A stretch of DNA of 64,000 nucleotides from NCBI GenBank assembly GCA_963753905.1, contig CAVWDZ010000001.1, forward strand, positions 186,001-250,000, given 5' to 3'. The notes beneath the pieces are model-generated. The model did not search any database. It saw nothing but the letters and a program-made list of their open reading frames with translations, and was not told the DNA's origin. Source of the DNA: Bog-756 sp963753905 (GTDB lineage Bacteria > Actinomycetota > Acidimicrobiia > Acidimicrobiales > RAAP-2). The translations under genes were made by a program, and so were the position numbers. Within the stretch, counting starts at the first letter, position 1. The number at the start of each line of letters is the position of its first letter. Below, piece after piece: positions 44,295-52,671 of the stretch.

Positions 44295-45307
44295 TGATCG
44301 ACATCGCAACGCTGACGGCCTGGATGGACGAGCAAGGGCTCGGGACGGGTGAGCCCGTCGAGCACGCCTTCGTGTCCGGGGGCTCCCAGAACGAGATCTA
44401 CGAGATCCGGAGGGGCGAGCTGCACTGCGCCCTGCGGATCCCCCCGCCGACGGCGCCGGAGACCCGCGACGAGGGGATCCACCGCGAGTGGCGGATCATC
44501 GAGGCGCTCGACGGAACCGACGTCCCCCACACGGCGGCAGTCGCGATGTGCGAGGACAAGTCAGTCCTCGGGCGCAACTTCTACCTGATGGGCTACGTCG
44601 ACGGCTGGTCGCCGATGAACACCGACGGCTGGCCACCGCCCTTCGACACCGATCTCGAGGCCAGGCGGGGTCTCGCGTTCGAGCTGGTCGACGGCATCGC
44701 CCAGCTCGCCAAGGTCGACTGGCGGGCCAACGGCCTCGAGGGCCTCGGGCGACCCGACGGCTTCCACGACCGCCAGGTCGACCGGTGGACGGCGTTCCTC
44801 GAACGCATCAAGGGACGCGAGCTTCCCGGGTTCGACGTGGCGACTGCCTGGTTGCGCGAGCACCGACCGATCGACTTCGTCCCTGGGCTCATGCACGGGG
44901 ACTACCAGTTCGCCAACGTGATGTTCCGGCACGGGGCACCTGCCCGGATGGCGGCGATCGTGGACTGGGAGATGGGGACGGTCGGCGACCCCAAGCTCGA
45001 TCTGGGATGGGTGGTCAACGGGTGGCCCGAGGATCCCGATGTGCCGGGCGGCGGGATCAGCTATGTCGACATGACGGGCATGCCGCCGCGCTCGGCCCTC
45101 CTCGACCGCTACGTCGAGGTGTCGCAACGGCAGGTCGACGACATCGACTACTACTGCGTGCTGGCCAAGTGGAAGCTGGCCATCGTGCTCGAGCAGGGGT
45201 TCCAACGGGCGGGCGACGACCCGAAGCTCGAGGTCTACGGACCGATCATCCTCGATCTCATGCGGGGCGCCGCCGAGCTGGCCGAGACCTCGGACTACCG
45301 CTCGTGA
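44294..45307 (+). CDS. APH-family phosphotransferase, possible hydroxyacyl-CoA kinase
   Basis: A 337-residue protein of the aminoglycoside phosphotransferase fold. The catalytic loop is HGDYQFANVMF (D203, N208) and the metal-binding aspartate D224 is in VDWEMGTVGDP. This branch occurs as the N-terminal domain of ACAD10/11 and as LvaA in Pseudomonas levulinate catabolism, where it phosphorylates the 4-hydroxyl of a 4-hydroxyacyl-CoA. The one-base overlap with the dehydrogenase gene supports that role here by context. Antibiotic resistance is unlikely. Confidence 0.88.
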   Translation: MIDIATLTAWMDEQGLGTGEPVEHAFVSGGSQNEIYEIRRGELHCALRIPPPTAPETRDEGIHREWRIIEALDGTDVPHTAAVAMCEDKSVLGRNFYLMGYVDGWSPMNTDGWPPPFDTDLEARRGLAFELVDGIAQLAKVDWRANGLEGLGRPDGFHDRQVDRWTAFLERIKGRELPGFDVATAWLREHRPIDFVPGLMHGDYQFANVMFRHGAPARMAAIVDWEMGTVGDPKLDLGWVVNGWPEDPDVPGGGISYVDMTGMPPRSALLDRYVEVSQRQVDDIDYYCVLAKWKLAIVLEQGFQRAGDDPKLEVYGPIILDLMRGAAELAETSDYRS

Positions 45308-46086
45308 GCGGTCCGACGGCAGAGCTCGTACGCGAGCGGCAGGGCGCCGTCGAGATCCTCCGTCTCAACCGCCCCGAGGCGCGCAACGCCCTGACCTCGG
45401 GGCTGGTCGCCGATCTCGGGACGGCCATCGTCGAGGCCGAGTCCACCCCGGACATCCGGGCGGTCGTCCTCACCGGGACCGGGGAGCGCGCCTTCTGCGC
45501 GGGCATGGACCTGCGGTCCTTCGCCGGGGGGGATGTGCCCGGAGCCACTCCGGGCGCGACGACGGACGCCTACATGCGTCTCCTCCGCGGGCAGGTCAGC
45601 GTGCCGGTGGTGGGAGCGGCCAACGCCTCCGCTGTGGCCGGCGGCCTCGAGTTGCTGCTCGGGTGCGACGTGGTCATCGCCTCGAGCGAGGCGCGCTTCG
45701 GCCTGCCGGAGGTCAAGCGCGGGCTCTTCGCGGCCGGTGGGGGCACCCAGATCGGTACCAGGATCCCGTTGGCGATCGCCCTCGAGATGACCTTGAGCGG
45801 AGAGCTCATCGACGCCGCACGCGCCTATGACATCGGGTTGGTCAACGCCGTCGTGCCGGCCGCGGACGTCCTGGCACGGGCCGTCGAGATGGCCGAACGG
45901 ATCGCCGCGAACGGTCCTCTCGGGCTCGCCGCCACCAAGGAGCTCGTGCGCCTGGGCGTGACGGATCCGTCCGCCGTGCAGTCCCGTCTCGCGGAGTGGT
46001 CGTCGGTCGTCTTCTCCAGCGAGGATGCCCAGGAGGGAGCCCGGGCCTACGTCGAGAAGCGCGACCCGGTCTGGAGGGGCCGCTGA
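45304..46086 (+). CDS. Enoyl-CoA hydratase/isomerase-family protein
   Basis: A 260-residue crotonase with LNRPEARNALTSGLV, ERAFCAGMDLRSF, ASAVAGGLELLLGCDVVIAS and FGLPEVKRGLFAAGGG. The glutamate in LPE is present, consistent with hydratase activity. The GTG at 45304 overlaps the kinase stop. It is third in the unit dehydrogenase, kinase, hydratase, quinone-oxidoreductase-like protein. Confidence 0.92.
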   Translation: MSGPTAELVRERQGAVEILRLNRPEARNALTSGLVADLGTAIVEAESTPDIRAVVLTGTGERAFCAGMDLRSFAGGDVPGATPGATTDAYMRLLRGQVSVPVVGAANASAVAGGLELLLGCDVVIASSEARFGLPEVKRGLFAAGGGTQIGTRIPLAIALEMTLSGELIDAARAYDIGLVNAVVPAADVLARAVEMAERIAANGPLGLAATKELVRLGVTDPSAVQSRLAEWSSVVFSSEDAQEGARAYVEKRDPVWRGR

Positions 46087-46087
46087 G

Positions 46088-47125
46088 GTGCGCGCCGCGG
46101 TGTGCCGTACCTACGGGGCCCCGGCGGTCGTCGCGGTCGAAGAGCTCCCGGAACCGGAGCTCGGACGCGGACAGGTCAGGGTCAGGGTCCGCAGCGCTGC
46201 GGTCAACTTTCCCGACGTGCTCGTCGTGGCCGACCGGTACCAGATCTCCGTGCCGACCCCGTTCGTGCCGGGCAGCGAATTCGTGGGCACGGTCGAGGAG
46301 GTGGCAGACGGCGTGCACGGGATCGTCGTCGGCGACCGCGTGGCAGGCACGGGATTGGTGGGCGCGTTCGCCGAGGAGGTGACCGTGGCCGCCGGGATGG
46401 TGCGGCCCGTTCCCCCCGGCGTCGACGACCGCCACGCGGCCGCCTTCGGGGTGGCGTGGCGGACCGCCTATCACGTCCTGCGCTCGGTTGCCCGATTGGG
46501 GACGGGTGACGAGCTGGTGGTCCTCGGGGCCGGCGGCGGCGTCGGCCTGGCCGCGGTCCGGCTCGGCCGCCACTTCGGTGCGACGGTGACCGCTGTCGCC
46601 TCGTCCACCGCGAAGCTCGAGGCCGCGGCCGCCCAGGGTGCCGTCAACCTCGTCGAGCACCCCGCGGTCGAGCTGCGGAGCGCGCTCAAGGAGCTGCTTC
46701 CTGCGGGGGCGGATGTGGTGGTCGACCCGGTCGGAGGTGACCTCGCAGAGCCTGCCCTGCGCTCGCTCCGATGGGGCGGTCGCTTCGTGACCGTGGGTTA
46801 CGCCTCGGGGGTGATCCCGAAGATCCCCCTCAACCTGGTGCTGCTGAAGGGGTGCCAGGTGCTCGGCTTCGAGTTCCTGGGCTTCGCCGAGCACGCACCG
46901 GACGAGCTCGTGCGCAATGAAGACGAGCTCTGGGAGCTCTTCTCGACGGGGCAGGTCGTCCCGCACATCGGGGCGACGTTCCCCCTCGACGAGGTCGCCG
47001 CCGCCCTCGGGCTGGTGGCCGAGGGGAAGGCCATCGGGAAGGTCGTCATCGACGTGTCGCCGGCCGGCGACGCTGAGGGCGGCCTCAGAGCGGGAGCAGG
47101 GGCGGAAGCCGCCGGCGGCCGATGA
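46088..47125 (+). CDS. Zinc-independent MDR, NADPH:quinone oxidoreductase-like
   Basis: A 345-residue medium-chain reductase beginning VRAAVCRTYGAPAVVAVEEL (GTG at 46088, one base after the hydratase stop). AAVNFPDVLVVADRYQ, VPGSEFVGTVEEV and the nucleotide-binding GAGGGVGLAAVRLGRHFG are visible. Structural zinc cysteines are absent, as in quinone oxidoreductase and enoyl reductase relatives. It probably reduces an enoyl or quinone group with NADPH. Its 3' end overlaps the convergent dehydrogenase gene by 41 bases. Confidence 0.9.
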   Translation: MRAAVCRTYGAPAVVAVEELPEPELGRGQVRVRVRSAAVNFPDVLVVADRYQISVPTPFVPGSEFVGTVEEVADGVHGIVVGDRVAGTGLVGAFAEEVTVAAGMVRPVPPGVDDRHAAAFGVAWRTAYHVLRSVARLGTGDELVVLGAGGGVGLAAVRLGRHFGATVTAVASSTAKLEAAAAQGAVNLVEHPAVELRSALKELLPAGADVVVDPVGGDLAEPALRSLRWGGRFVTVGYASGVIPKIPLNLVLLKGCQVLGFEFLGFAEHAPDELVRNEDELWELFSTGQVVPHIGATFPLDEVAAALGLVAEGKAIGKVVIDVSPAGDAEGGLRAGAGAEAAGGR

Positions 47126-48050
47126 GGTCGTCGCCGAGCGCCGCCGTGAGCGAGGCTGCCGAGCCGAGCAGCTGGTCGAGGACGAGGGTGCGCCGAACGT
47201 AGCGGTGGAGCGGGTGCTCGACGGTGAAGCCGATGCCCGCGAGCACCTGTTGGCAGTGGCGTGCGGCGGTGCGCGCCTGGCGTCCGGCCACCGCCTTGGC
47301 CATGGCCGCTGTGTCCGGGGCGCGATCGAGCCACGCCGCGTCCAGCATCGCCTCGGCCGTCTCGACCGCGACCAGGGTCTCGGCGAGCCGGTGGCGCACG
47401 GCCTGGAAGGAGGCGATCGGACGGTCGAACTGGATGCGCTCGCGGGCGTGCTCGCAGGCGAGCCCGAGCATCGTCCGGGATGCTCCGACCAACTCGTGGG
47501 CGAGTGCCAGCCGGCCGAGCGAGACCGCGTCGGCCCAGGGGGTGTCGGCGACGTCCCCCGCCGTTCCGGTCTGGACGGCGTCGCCGGTGACCTCGAGCAG
47601 CGCAAGGGACGGATCGATGCCGGCGACCGGCTGCATCCGTAGCGAGGCCGTCGGCACCGTGGTCACGCCCAGACCCGTCCCGTCCGAGGTCACGACGAAC
47701 GCATCCTGCTGGTCGGCGAGCGCGTCGGGCGCGATGCCGCGGATGTGCACGAGGTCGCCGGCCACGGTCCCGGGCGGTGCGCTGCGACCGGCGTCCGGCA
47801 GCACGATCCGGGACCCCGGCCCGTCGGCCAGTCCGAGGGCGTGTGCGACGACCGCGCCGAGGGCCGACGAGGTCGCGTTGGCCGCACCCTGGTGGGCGAA
47901 CAGCACCGAGACGGCCGCCCGCGGGTCGGTCGAGAGCGCGTCGGTCCACCCGAGCGCGTCGAGTGCGGCGTCGAGCTTGCTGCCGGTCGCGTGGTCGGTC
48001 GCGTTGGCGATGCTCCGCTCGAACAGCGCGAGGTCCTCGCCCTCGATCAC
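47085..48050 (-). CDS. Acyl-CoA dehydrogenase, partner subunit
   Basis: A 321-residue protein, shorter than usual. C-terminal family signs are RIQFDRPIASFQAVRHRLAE and VLAGIGFTVEHPLHRYVRR. The HGG part of the usual IHGGIG motif reads QQVLAGIG, and the FAD loop is missing, so it is the degenerate member of a pair. It overlaps the large-subunit gene by 4 bases. Confidence 0.86.
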   Translation of the reverse strand: MIEGEDLALFERSIANATDHATGSKLDAALDALGWTDALSTDPRAAVSVLFAHQGAANATSSALGAVVAHALGLADGPGSRIVLPDAGRSAPPGTVAGDLVHIRGIAPDALADQQDAFVVTSDGTGLGVTTVPTASLRMQPVAGIDPSLALLEVTGDAVQTGTAGDVADTPWADAVSLGRLALAHELVGASRTMLGLACEHARERIQFDRPIASFQAVRHRLAETLVAVETAEAMLDAAWLDRAPDTAAMAKAVAGRQARTAARHCQQVLAGIGFTVEHPLHRYVRRTLVLDQLLGSAASLTAALGDDLIGRRRLPPLLPL

Positions 48051-49198
48051 CGGTCGGTCCCGAGATCGAGGAGACGGCGGGCGATGATGTTCCGCTGGAT
48101 CTCGGCGCTACCGCCGTAGATCGAGGCCGCCCGTGAGTAGAGGTACTCGGAGCGCCATCGTCCGCTGGCCGGGTCGTCCCCGACGGTCACCTCCGGGCCC
48201 AGTGCGTCGAGGACCAGGTCGAACACCGCCTGTTCGGCCGTGGCGAGCAGGACCTTGTCGATCGAGGTCTCCGGACCCAGTTGCTCACCGTCCGCCAGTC
48301 GGTGCTGGGTGCTACGCGACCGTGCCCGGAAGGCGTAGAGCAGCTGGGTGACCTCCCCGAGCCTGGCCGGATCGAGGGCAGCGGGCGGGGCGGTGTCGAG
48401 GAGCTCCTGGAGCCGGCGGTGCAGGAACGCGGCACGGTGCCAGAGCGACGTGCTCCGCTCGTAGGGCAGCAGGTCCATCGCCACCGACCAGCCGGCCCCG
48501 ATGTCTCCGAGGGTGCGGGACCGGGGGACGGCCACGTCGTCGAAGAAGACCTCGCAGAACTCCTCCCCGCCGTGCATGGTGCCGATCGGGCGCACGGTGA
48601 TGCCGGGGGAGTCCATGTCGACGAAGAGGGCGGTGATCCCGCGGTGGGCTGACTCGGCCGTTCCGCTCCGGGTGAGCAGGACGCAGCGGTGCGCGTACTG
48701 CGCCAGGCTCGTCCAGACCTTCTGCCCGGTGACCCGCCAGTCGCCGTCGACGAGGGTGGCCCGGCAGGTGAGCGAGGCGAGGTTGCTCCCGGTGCCGGGC
48801 TCCGAGAACCCCTGGCACCAGGTCTCGTCCCCACGCAGCAGGGCCGGGACCATGGCAGCGGCGAGCGCCGGTTCCGCGTAGTCGATCATGGTCGGAGCGA
48901 GCACCTCGGTCATCGAATAGAGGCCGGGCGCGACCAGGTCCCTGGCGGTCAGTGCCTCACCCAGATAGGCGCGGGCCAGCGTCGTCCCACCGAGGCCGCC
49001 GACCCGTTCCGGCCATCCGACCCGCATCCATCCGGCATCGAACGCGAGGCGTTTGACCTTGGAGAGCTGTGCCATCTGCTGGTCCAGCGTCCCGGTTCCC
49101 CCGTACGCGGCGGCCAGCGCGCTGGCGTTGTCGTCGAGCCAGGCGTCCAGCGACGCCCGGAACTCGGCGAGGCCGGCCGCGCCCTCGACGCCGGTCAC
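48047..49198 (-). CDS. Acyl-CoA dehydrogenase, large subunit
   Basis: A 383-residue dehydrogenase with WCQGFSEPGTGSNLASLTCR, VTGQKVWTSLAQYAHRCVLL and AASIYGGSAEIQRNIIARRL. The SEPDAGSD loop is altered to SEPGTGSN, but layout and length are normal. It overlaps the SnoaL-like gene by 4 bases and the partner subunit by 4 bases, giving a compact three-gene leftward unit. Confidence 0.9.
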   Translation of the reverse strand: MTGVEGAAGLAEFRASLDAWLDDNASALAAAYGGTGTLDQQMAQLSKVKRLAFDAGWMRVGWPERVGGLGGTTLARAYLGEALTARDLVAPGLYSMTEVLAPTMIDYAEPALAAAMVPALLRGDETWCQGFSEPGTGSNLASLTCRATLVDGDWRVTGQKVWTSLAQYAHRCVLLTRSGTAESAHRGITALFVDMDSPGITVRPIGTMHGGEEFCEVFFDDVAVPRSRTLGDIGAGWSVAMDLLPYERSTSLWHRAAFLHRRLQELLDTAPPAALDPARLGEVTQLLYAFRARSRSTQHRLADGEQLGPETSIDKVLLATAEQAVFDLVLDALGPEVTVGDDPASGRWRSEYLYSRAASIYGGSAEIQRNIIARRLLDLGTDR

Positions 49199-49623
49199 GA
49201 AGCGGAGGGTTGCGGCCGGGTGGGGTCGTGGGCACGGCCGGAGTCACGGGCCCCGCTCTTGCGCAGGAAGGTCATGGCGCGGGTCTGCAAGCGCCACCCG
49301 TCATCGGTCCGACGGTAGGTGTCCGTGTAGTACCCGATGCGCATTTCGTGGCTCGTCTGGTCGACGAAACACAACGGTTGCCTCCCCGAACCGGAGTCAC
49401 CGTCGAGGTCGAGCACGGGGGGCCCGACGAGGAAGAGACCCTTCGGCGCCGCGGCCGCCAGCGCCGGGAAATCGGTGAGCCGGTAGGTGTCCCCGAAGGC
49501 GCTGTAGGTACCGTCTGCCGTGAACACCTGCATGACCGTGTCGATGTCGTCCATGGTCATCCCGACGGCGTAGCCGGCGAGCAGCTGCTCGAGTTCGATG
49601 ACGTCGGCGACCGGTGGGTGCAC
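49195..49623 (-). CDS. SnoaL-like/NTF2-fold protein
   Basis: A 142-residue protein with ELEQLLAGYAVGMTMDDIDT, VFTADGTYSAFGDTYR, IGYYTDTYRRTDDGWRL and TRAMTFL, the cone-shaped alpha+beta fold of SnoaL/ketosteroid-isomerase relatives. It may be an isomerase, hydratase or binding protein. The frame is open to 49803, but family similarity starts at the GTG at 49623. This GTG lies only 8 bases after a copy of the shared repeat, with no ribosome site, suggesting a leaderless message. It heads the unit SnoaL, two acyl-CoA dehydrogenase subunits. Confidence 0.82.
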   Translation of the reverse strand: MHPPVADVIELEQLLAGYAVGMTMDDIDTVMQVFTADGTYSAFGDTYRLTDFPALAAAAPKGLFLVGPPVLDLDGDSGSGRQPLCFVDQTSHEMRIGYYTDTYRRTDDGWRLQTRAMTFLRKSGARDSGRAHDPTRPQPSAS

Positions 49624-49919
49624 GCGCTGACGATAACGAAGTTCTCCCAGATCGGCAATCACAGTGGCGGTATCGCGGCCGGCGCGACGGTGGCGGCCGA
49701 CCGGTCGGGGAAGGAGGGCACAGGCGCGAGGTGGGTGGCGCCGTCGGGATGGTGGGAATCCCGCCACGTGGGCCGCTTCAAGAGTTGCGGTGAACTGCGG
49801 CATGCCACTCAGGATTCCATCTCGAGATCAGGAGTGCGACGAGCGCAGCGCTCGAGGTCGTAAGCTCAGCCGAATTCATCGGAGCATCACCGTGCAGGGG
49901 GTCCGTCATAAGCGAAGAA
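49624..49919. other. Intergenic region with the SnoaL-unit promoter
   Basis: About 300 bases between the leftward SnoaL-like gene and a weakly supported rightward small gene. It contains the shared repeat at 49632-49646. No other supported element was seen. Confidence 0.5.
49632..49646. promoter_or_regulatory. Shared operator-like repeat before the SnoaL unit
   Basis: GATAACGAAGTTCTC differs from the copy at 61378 by only two bases. It lies 8 bases before the GTG start of the leftward SnoaL-like gene. Its reverse strand reads GTTATC where a -10 box would be, so repressor and polymerase sites may coincide. Confidence 0.55.
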
Positions 49920-50180
49920 ATGGTTGGATCCATCATCATCGGTCGTCTTCCTCGGACGGGAGACGGGAGTTTCAGTCAGGCGATTCCGGTCTCCGTCGAG
50001 CAAGGTGACATCGGGACGAAAGAGCCGGGCAGTCTTTGGCTCATCTTCAACCGAAGCACCGTGGACGTCGAAATATCCCAAACAGCATCGGGCGACGTCG
50101 TGACGCTCATACCCAGCATGACCGGCCACCTCATCCAACCAACTGATCACGACACGGCTCTCAGCGCACGACTCACATAG
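49920..50180 (+). CDS. Small hypothetical protein, weakly supported
   Basis: An 86-residue frame with plausible composition (MVGSIIIGRLPRTGDGSFSQ, then SLWLIFNRSTVDVEISQTAS), suggesting beta-strands. It has no recognised family or strong ribosome site, and a longer minus-strand frame overlaps it. It ends within the last codons of the convergent VOC gene. It may not be real. Confidence 0.35.
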   Translation: MVGSIIIGRLPRTGDGSFSQAIPVSVEQGDIGTKEPGSLWLIFNRSTVDVEISQTASGDVVTLIPSMTGHLIQPTDHDTALSARLT

Positions 50181-50565
50181 GTGGTGCGAAGAACTCCAGC
50201 GCAATGTTGTCGGGGTCGCGGAACGACAACCCGGAGCCATATGGAGCGTCAACGATGCCGCCGTTGTCGACCCCAAGCTCGTTCAATCGTGTTTCCCACT
50301 CCGTGAGCTCCGACCGATTGGCGCAAGAGAACGCCAGGTGATCCAAACCGATTCGCCGCTCATCGAACGGCTCGTTGCTCGCCGGATCGGGGAACTGATG
50401 GAGTCCCACCAGTGTTTGGCCGAGCAGCCAGACAACATGCCGGAAGGGTCCAGTGTCCTCATCGAGGACCGGCTCGCTACCGAACAGGCTGCGGTACCAG
50501 GGAAGACTGCGGTCAAGATCGCTGACCGTCAGCGCAACGTGAGTGACAGCGGGGAATTCGGCCAC
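50173..50565 (-). CDS. VOC/glyoxalase-fold protein
   Basis: A 130-residue protein with two beta-alpha-beta-beta-beta modules. VTHVALTVSDLDRSLPWYRS opens the first, and GLDHLAFSC then YGSGLSFRDPDNIALEFF the second. The conserved H8/H9-type, H75-type and E-in-LEFF metal positions are present, so a metal-dependent lyase or dioxygenase is possible. The GTG at 50565 has AGGAGG six bases upstream. Substrate unknown. Confidence 0.87.
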   Translation of the reverse strand: MAEFPAVTHVALTVSDLDRSLPWYRSLFGSEPVLDEDTGPFRHVVWLLGQTLVGLHQFPDPASNEPFDERRIGLDHLAFSCANRSELTEWETRLNELGVDNGGIVDAPYGSGLSFRDPDNIALEFFAPPM

Positions 50566-50698
50566 GTCATCCTCCTCGAAGTGCAGTAACTGCGACTGAG
50601 CGTACTAGCGACATTCGAAGATTGCTCGGGTCCGACTGCCCCACCCGAGCCGGTGCTTCTTGGACATTGTGGACGGTGTCAACGCTCCGGTGAACACG

Positions 50699-51550
50699 TT
50701 AGGAAAGTGCTTCGATCACGGCAGCAAAGTCCGCCCACTCTCCACCAGCATCGATAACTGTAGTCAAGAGGGCTTCGGCTGCGGGTCCGATGCGCACACC
50801 AACACCGGTCTCTTCGGCCAGGTCGATGGCGAGACGAAGGTCCTTACGGGCCAGTGTCGGAGAGAACCAACCTGGATGCGTCGGATCGAGCAGACTGTCC
50901 AACCGGAGATTGCTGGCGAGACTCAACACCGGACTGTCGGCAAGGAGGGTCCTTAGGAACGCGTCGGGGATTGCCTGCTGTCTGGCCGTGGCGATGGCCT
51001 CGGCAAGCGACGCCACTCCGGTAATCAACAACGAGTTGGCCAAGATCTTCATCGTTGCCCCGGTTCCGACCGTCCCACAGTTGGTGTAGCCGGCCCCAAG
51101 GTCATTCCACAGGGGTTCAATGGCCGAAATCGCTGAGGCGGGACCGCCGATGAGGAACGTCCCCAAACCCCCCGCAATCATCGCTGGCGATCCCATCACC
51201 GGAGCGTCGAGGACCCGACCCTCAGGTCCTTGCTCGGCAAGGGTCCGAGCAGTCTCCGGGGAAACCGTGCTGACATTGGCAAACACGGCATCGGGTTCGA
51301 GCGATGCCAATACGCCGTCGTCGCCCAGGCACACGTCCAGGACGGCTGTGTCGTCGGCGAGCACGACGAGAACGACGTCAGCACCTGCCGTCGCCGCCGT
51401 AGCGGTGTTGGCCTCGATAGCACCGCTGGCGACAAGGGCGGCGACCCGACCGGGGGTGCGATTCCAAATGGTCGTCTGGTGACCAGTTTCGATTGCCCTG
51501 GCCGCGAAAGCCCGACCCATGTTGCCCATTCCCAAGATGGTGATTCGCAT
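50699..51550 (-). CDS. NAD(P)-dependent beta-hydroxyacid dehydrogenase-like oxidoreductase
   Basis: A 283-residue protein of the 6-phosphogluconate/3-hydroxyisobutyrate dehydrogenase superfamily. MRITILGMGNMGRAFAARAI has the GxGxxG fold, with DAPVMGSPAMIAGG as the substrate-binding region and TMKILANSLL carrying the catalytic lysine. In the related imine-reductase group the lysine is replaced, so a hydroxyacid dehydrogenase is favoured. Stand-alone gene; substrate unknown. Confidence 0.85.
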   Translation of the reverse strand: MRITILGMGNMGRAFAARAIETGHQTTIWNRTPGRVAALVASGAIEANTATAATAGADVVLVVLADDTAVLDVCLGDDGVLASLEPDAVFANVSTVSPETARTLAEQGPEGRVLDAPVMGSPAMIAGGLGTFLIGGPASAISAIEPLWNDLGAGYTNCGTVGTGATMKILANSLLITGVASLAEAIATARQQAIPDAFLRTLLADSPVLSLASNLRLDSLLDPTHPGWFSPTLARKDLRLAIDLAEETGVGVRIGPAAEALLTTVIDAGGEWADFAAVIEALS

Positions 51551-51786
51551 CGGGACACCCTACGTTCGCCAGCGAGCACCCGAGAGCGATTCCCTGGTGC
51601 CTCGGGTTCGGGCGGTTTGGCCAAACCCACCCGCGAGGTCACCGCATCCGGTGCTGCCAGATGCCGAGTGGACTGTCCGACCCCAAGGACTATCCCGTCG
51701 TCAGTCGGGGACAGGGACAGGCGCCCCGGTCCCGGCGAGCGGGGTGGACTGTGGTTGCTGCCAACCGTTGGGGCTACTCTTCGAGG

Positions 51787-51957
51787 ATGCGCCCCATCCG
51801 AGCGATCGTTGGATCATCTCTTCTCGGACTGGGAGCGGCCCTGCTTGTCACCCGTCGCAAGTTGGAAGCAGAGCGGCAGGCTCACCAAGAGACGGTCCTT
51901 GCTCTGGAGACAATCAAGCAAGTGGCGACGCCTCGGGACGATTCCGGGAGTCAGTAG
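51787..51957 (+). CDS. Small single-span membrane protein
   Basis: A 56-residue protein, MRPIRAIVGSSLLGLGAALL followed by VTRRKLEAERQAHQETVLAL. One hydrophobic helix at about 5-22 is followed by a charged, probably coiled segment. No family recognised. The ATG at 51787 lacks a strong ribosome site. An upstream in-frame ATG gives an unconvincing extension. Confidence 0.5.
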   Translation: MRPIRAIVGSSLLGLGAALLVTRRKLEAERQAHQETVLALETIKQVATPRDDSGSQ

Positions 51958-52012
51958 GTTGTCCGGAGCGTAGGTCCGTGAACTCGCTCGACGGGCCCAG
52001 GATTGTGCGACG

Positions 52013-52447
52013 ATGAGTGATATGACGCGCACCGCTGGATGCGCCTGTGGACGAGTCCAGATCACCGTCCAGAACGAACCGTTGGCGGTGGTCGTGTGTC
52101 ACTGCGACTTCTGCCAAAAGCGGACGGGCAGTGTGTTCCAGGTCGGGGCCTACTACGCCCGGGACGAACAGATCGACGTGTCGGGGGAAACGAAGGCCTA
52201 CAACGGTCTGGAGATCGATGGCGTTGGCAATGCGGCTGGGGACTCGGTCACGTATTACTTTTGCCCGACCTGCGGTTCGACCCTGTATTGGCACAAGGAA
52301 GGCGAGAACCCGATCCTCGCAATTGCGGTCGGGAATTTCGTAGACCCCGAATTCCCGGCGCCCGTCATGGAGGGCCACGTGGAAATGCGGCACCACTGGG
52401 TGTCTCCCGTCCCCGGAGCTGTGCCGATCAATCCGCATGGGGACTGA
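52013..52447 (+). CDS. GFA-family zinc-binding protein
   Basis: A 144-residue protein of the glutathione-dependent formaldehyde-activating (GFA/CENP-V) fold. Zinc ligands are visible as CACG near the start, CHCDFC near residue 30 and CPTCGS near 85. The name is historical; most members are not proven to handle formaldehyde, and actinobacteria use mycothiol. An ATG nine bases downstream of the first is an alternative start. It is adjacent to but not clearly co-transcribed with its neighbours. Confidence 0.87.
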   Translation: MSDMTRTAGCACGRVQITVQNEPLAVVVCHCDFCQKRTGSVFQVGAYYARDEQIDVSGETKAYNGLEIDGVGNAAGDSVTYYFCPTCGSTLYWHKEGENPILAIAVGNFVDPEFPAPVMEGHVEMRHHWVSPVPGAVPINPHGD

Positions 52448-52671
52448 GGTCAGAAAGCGACTCAACGGCTGACACCGCGGCTTCGCGTCCGCCCTGCGGA
52501 TCCGGTGCGGGTGGCCCTCTTGGTGCGCGCCCGCGCTGTCGCTCCTTGCCCCGCTGACTTCGAAGTGGCGGTCGGTGGCACCTCGGGTGCGCCCTGACCT
52601 GGCAGCGATAGAGGGCAGTGAGTCACCCTTCCATACAACCTGTTGAGGGTATACATTTTGGCTTTGTGCCG

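Noticed and set aside
44294..45307. Aminoglycoside resistance kinase
   Set aside because: The fold matches, but the context and the overlap with an acyl-CoA dehydrogenase favour the ACAD10/11-type kinase.
49887..50276. 129-codon minus-strand frame
   Set aside because: It overlaps both the VOC gene and the 86-residue plus-strand frame, and its composition is unlike a folded protein.
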